Source: Pseudomonadota bacterium (GTDB taxonomy: Bacteria > Desulfobacterota > BSN033 > WVXP01 > G020346125). From it: a stretch of 14,323 nucleotides of DNA. Position 1 is the first letter of the stretch; each line of letters begins with the position of its first letter. Positions 12,903 to 14,323 of this stretch are shown in pieces. The notes below the pieces were generated by a model. That model was not told where the DNA came from. It ran no database searches and saw only the letters and a list, made by a program, of their open reading frames with translations. Both the position numbers and the translations under genes were made by a program. The stretch spans positions 1 to 14,323 of the forward strand of contig JAUWDQ010000040.1 of the NCBI GenBank assembly GCA_030608745.1, written 5' to 3'.

Positions 12903-13697
12903 ATGGAGCTGAATGAAGTGGTTATTACCAAGGCCATTATCGAGCGTTTTATGACGAAGCTGGAGGAAAACCTGGACCTGGATGTGGCCGTGGTGGGAGG
13001 AGGCCCCTCTGGTCTTGTGGCATCCTACTATTTGGCCAAAGGGGGATTCAAAGTCGCCCTCTTTGAAAGGAAGCTGAGCCTCGGGGGGGGAATGTGGGGC
13101 GGAGGGATGATGTTCAATGAGGTAGTTGTCCAGGATGCGGGAAAACGCATTTTAGATACATTCGGCATCCGAACCCACCCGTATGATGATGGCTACTATA
13201 CAGCCGATTCAGTAGAAGCTACCGCTACCATCTGCTCCCATGCTGCCAAAGCCGGAGCCACCATATTCAACCTCATCAGTGCCGAGGACGTGGTGGTCCG
13301 CGAAAATCGGGTCACGGGCCTGGTCTTGAATTGGACTGCCGTGGAGATGGCCAAGCTCCACGTCGACCCCCTCGCCATTCGATCTAGATATGTGGTCGAT
13401 GCTACGGGCCACGCCACGGAGGTGATTGCCATCCTTGAAAGGAAGATGGACGCCCGGCTTTTTACCCAAACGGGAAAGATAATGGGGGAGAAATCCCTCT
13501 GGGCGGATGCCGCAGAAAGGGATACCCTCGAAAATACCAAGGAGGCATTCCCAGGGGTTTTTGTAGCAGGGATGGCTGCCAACGCTACTTTCGGTTCATA
13601 CCGAATGGGGCCCATTTTCGGGGGAATGTTAATCTCGGGAGAGAGGGTGGCAAAGCTCTTGATCGAAAGGCTCAGCCACGGGGGAGGAAAGGAATAA
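12903..13697 (+). CDS. thi4: Thi4-type ADP-thiazole synthase (sulfide-dependent form)
   Basis: Makes the ADP-thiazole precursor of thiamin from NAD, glycine and a sulfur source. The 264 residues show the FAD/NAD-type Rossmann motif VVGGGPSG (30-37) with E55 at the end of the second strand, and the Thi4 stretch LGGGMWGGGMMFN (60-72). DATGHATEVIAILERKM (166-182) is the segment that carries the sulfur-donor Cys in fungal and plant Thi4. FVAGMAANATFGSYRMGPIFGGMLISG (220-246) closes the fold. The only cysteine is C111, outside that segment, so the enzyme should be catalytic and use sulfide, like archaeal Thi4. ATG 12903 is preferred over ATG 12897, because the ribosome-binding site AAGGAG (12891-12896) abuts the latter but is six bases from the former. 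The stop overlaps the thiD start by one base. Confidence 0.95.
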   Translation: MELNEVVITKAIIERFMTKLEENLDLDVAVVGGGPSGLVASYYLAKGGFKVALFERKLSLGGGMWGGGMMFNEVVVQDAGKRILDTFGIRTHPYDDGYYTADSVEATATICSHAAKAGATIFNLISAEDVVVRENRVTGLVLNWTAVEMAKLHVDPLAIRSRYVVDATGHATEVIAILERKMDARLFTQTGKIMGEKSLWADAAERDTLENTKEAFPGVFVAGMAANATFGSYRMGPIFGGMLISGERVAKLLIERLSHGGGKE

Positions 13698-14323
13698 TGA
13701 AGAGGATATTGACCATTGCCGGATCGGATTCCGGGGGAGGGGCGGGAATCCAGGCCGACCTAAAGACCATTACCCTCCTCGGTGGATTTGGCATGAGCGC
13801 CATCACCGCCCTCACGGCCCAGAATACCGTGGGGGTCCAGGGAATCGTCGAATTAGATGCGGAGTTCGTGAAGAGACAGATCGACTCGGTCCTCTCCGAT
13901 ATAGGGGCCGACGCCATCAAGACGGGGATGCTCGCCAATTCGGAGATTGTAAGGGCCGTGGCGGATAAAATCAAGGAATACGGCATCGAAAAAGTGGTCG
14001 TCGATCCAGTGATGGTTGCCAAAAGCGGCGACGCGCTCCTGAAAAAGGACGCTCAGGAAACGGTTAAAAAAGAGCTCCTTCCCCTTTGCTACGTGATCAC
14101 TCCTAACCTTCCCGAGGCTTCCGTACTTTCTGGTCATGAGGTGAAAAGGGTCGATGATATGAAAGAGGCGGCTATGGTAATTCACCAACTGGGGGCCAGA
14201 AATGTCCTGGTAAAGGGGGGGCACCTACCCGGCAGTCCCATCGATTTGCTGTTTGATGGCGAAAGGTTTCACGAATTTGAAGTACAGAGGGTTAAAACGA
14301 GAAATACCCACGGCACCGGATGT
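13697..14323 (+). CDS. thiD: Hydroxymethylpyrimidine (phosphate) kinase ThiD, 3' end outside window
   Basis: Phosphorylates HMP and HMP-phosphate to the pyrophosphate used in thiamin assembly. The visible 209 residues start with ILTIAGSDSGGGAGIQADLKT (4-24), the substrate-binding signature of the ribokinase-like ThiD family. MSAITALTAQNT (34-45), IKTGML (75-80), VVVDPVMVAKSG (99-110), TPNLPEA (136-142), VLVKGGHL (172-179) and the start of the anion-hole motif THGTGC (204-209) follow at the window edge. The start overlaps the thi4 stop (TAATG), so the two are translationally coupled and share the TPP riboswitch. Other ThiD forms carry a ThiE domain at the C-terminus; that cannot be judged here. 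Confidence 0.96.
   Translation, partial: MKRILTIAGSDSGGGAGIQADLKTITLLGGFGMSAITALTAQNTVGVQGIVELDAEFVKRQIDSVLSDIGADAIKTGMLANSEIVRAVADKIKEYGIEKVVVDPVMVAKSGDALLKKDAQETVKKELLPLCYVITPNLPEASVLSGHEVKRVDDMKEAAMVIHQLGARNVLVKGGHLPGSPIDLLFDGERFHEFEVQRVKTRNTHGTGC

Overview
The window looks like chromosomal DNA from a Desulfobacterota (Deltaproteobacteria-type) anaerobe. The evidence is a selenocysteine elongation factor, a single-cysteine Thi4 of the sulfide-dependent kind, a -24/-12 (sigma-54) promoter ahead of a Bat operon, and a dispersed palindromic repeat of a type I recall from sulfate-reducer genomes. No marker gene is present, so this placement is inference.

Layout from left to right. (1) 1-1293, minus strand: the 5' part of selB, then a complete HU gene with its own promoter and intrinsic terminator. 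(2) 1606-3411, minus: a two-gene unit, an HD-domain phosphohydrolase followed by a radical SAM protein whose cluster motif is C-x4-C-x2-C, with a TTGACA/TATGTT promoter. (3) 3801-4842, minus: a rhomboid protease carrying a C-terminal DnaJ-type substrate-binding domain, with the same promoter boxes; cutA is divergent from it. (4) 5287-6947: a non-coding, more A+T-rich stretch with a 251-bp MITE-like nested inverted repeat, followed by a PHB-depolymerase/feruloyl-esterase-type lipoprotein that looks acquired. (5) 7067-12497, minus: a six-gene Bat operon (MoxR ATPase, DUF58, BatD-like membrane protein, BatA-type VWA, TPR protein, BatB-type VWA), mostly overlapping or closely spaced, behind a good sigma-54 promoter with a palindrome at enhancer distance. 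(6) 12693-14323, plus: a thiamin operon with a housekeeping promoter, TPP riboswitch, intrinsic terminator, thi4, and thiD (cut by the window end).

How the genes work together. The Bat genes encode the usual MoxR/VWA machinery: an AAA+ ATPase thought to act on membrane-anchored VWA proteins, with a periplasmic/TPR scaffold. The thi genes make the thiazole (Thi4) and pyrimidine (ThiD) halves of thiamin under TPP feedback. The rest are independent housekeeping or accessory units. No prophage, CRISPR array, tRNA or rRNA was seen. The points most worth a second look are the rhomboid-DnaJ_C fusion, the sigma-54 control of the Bat operon, and the HD/radical SAM pair.
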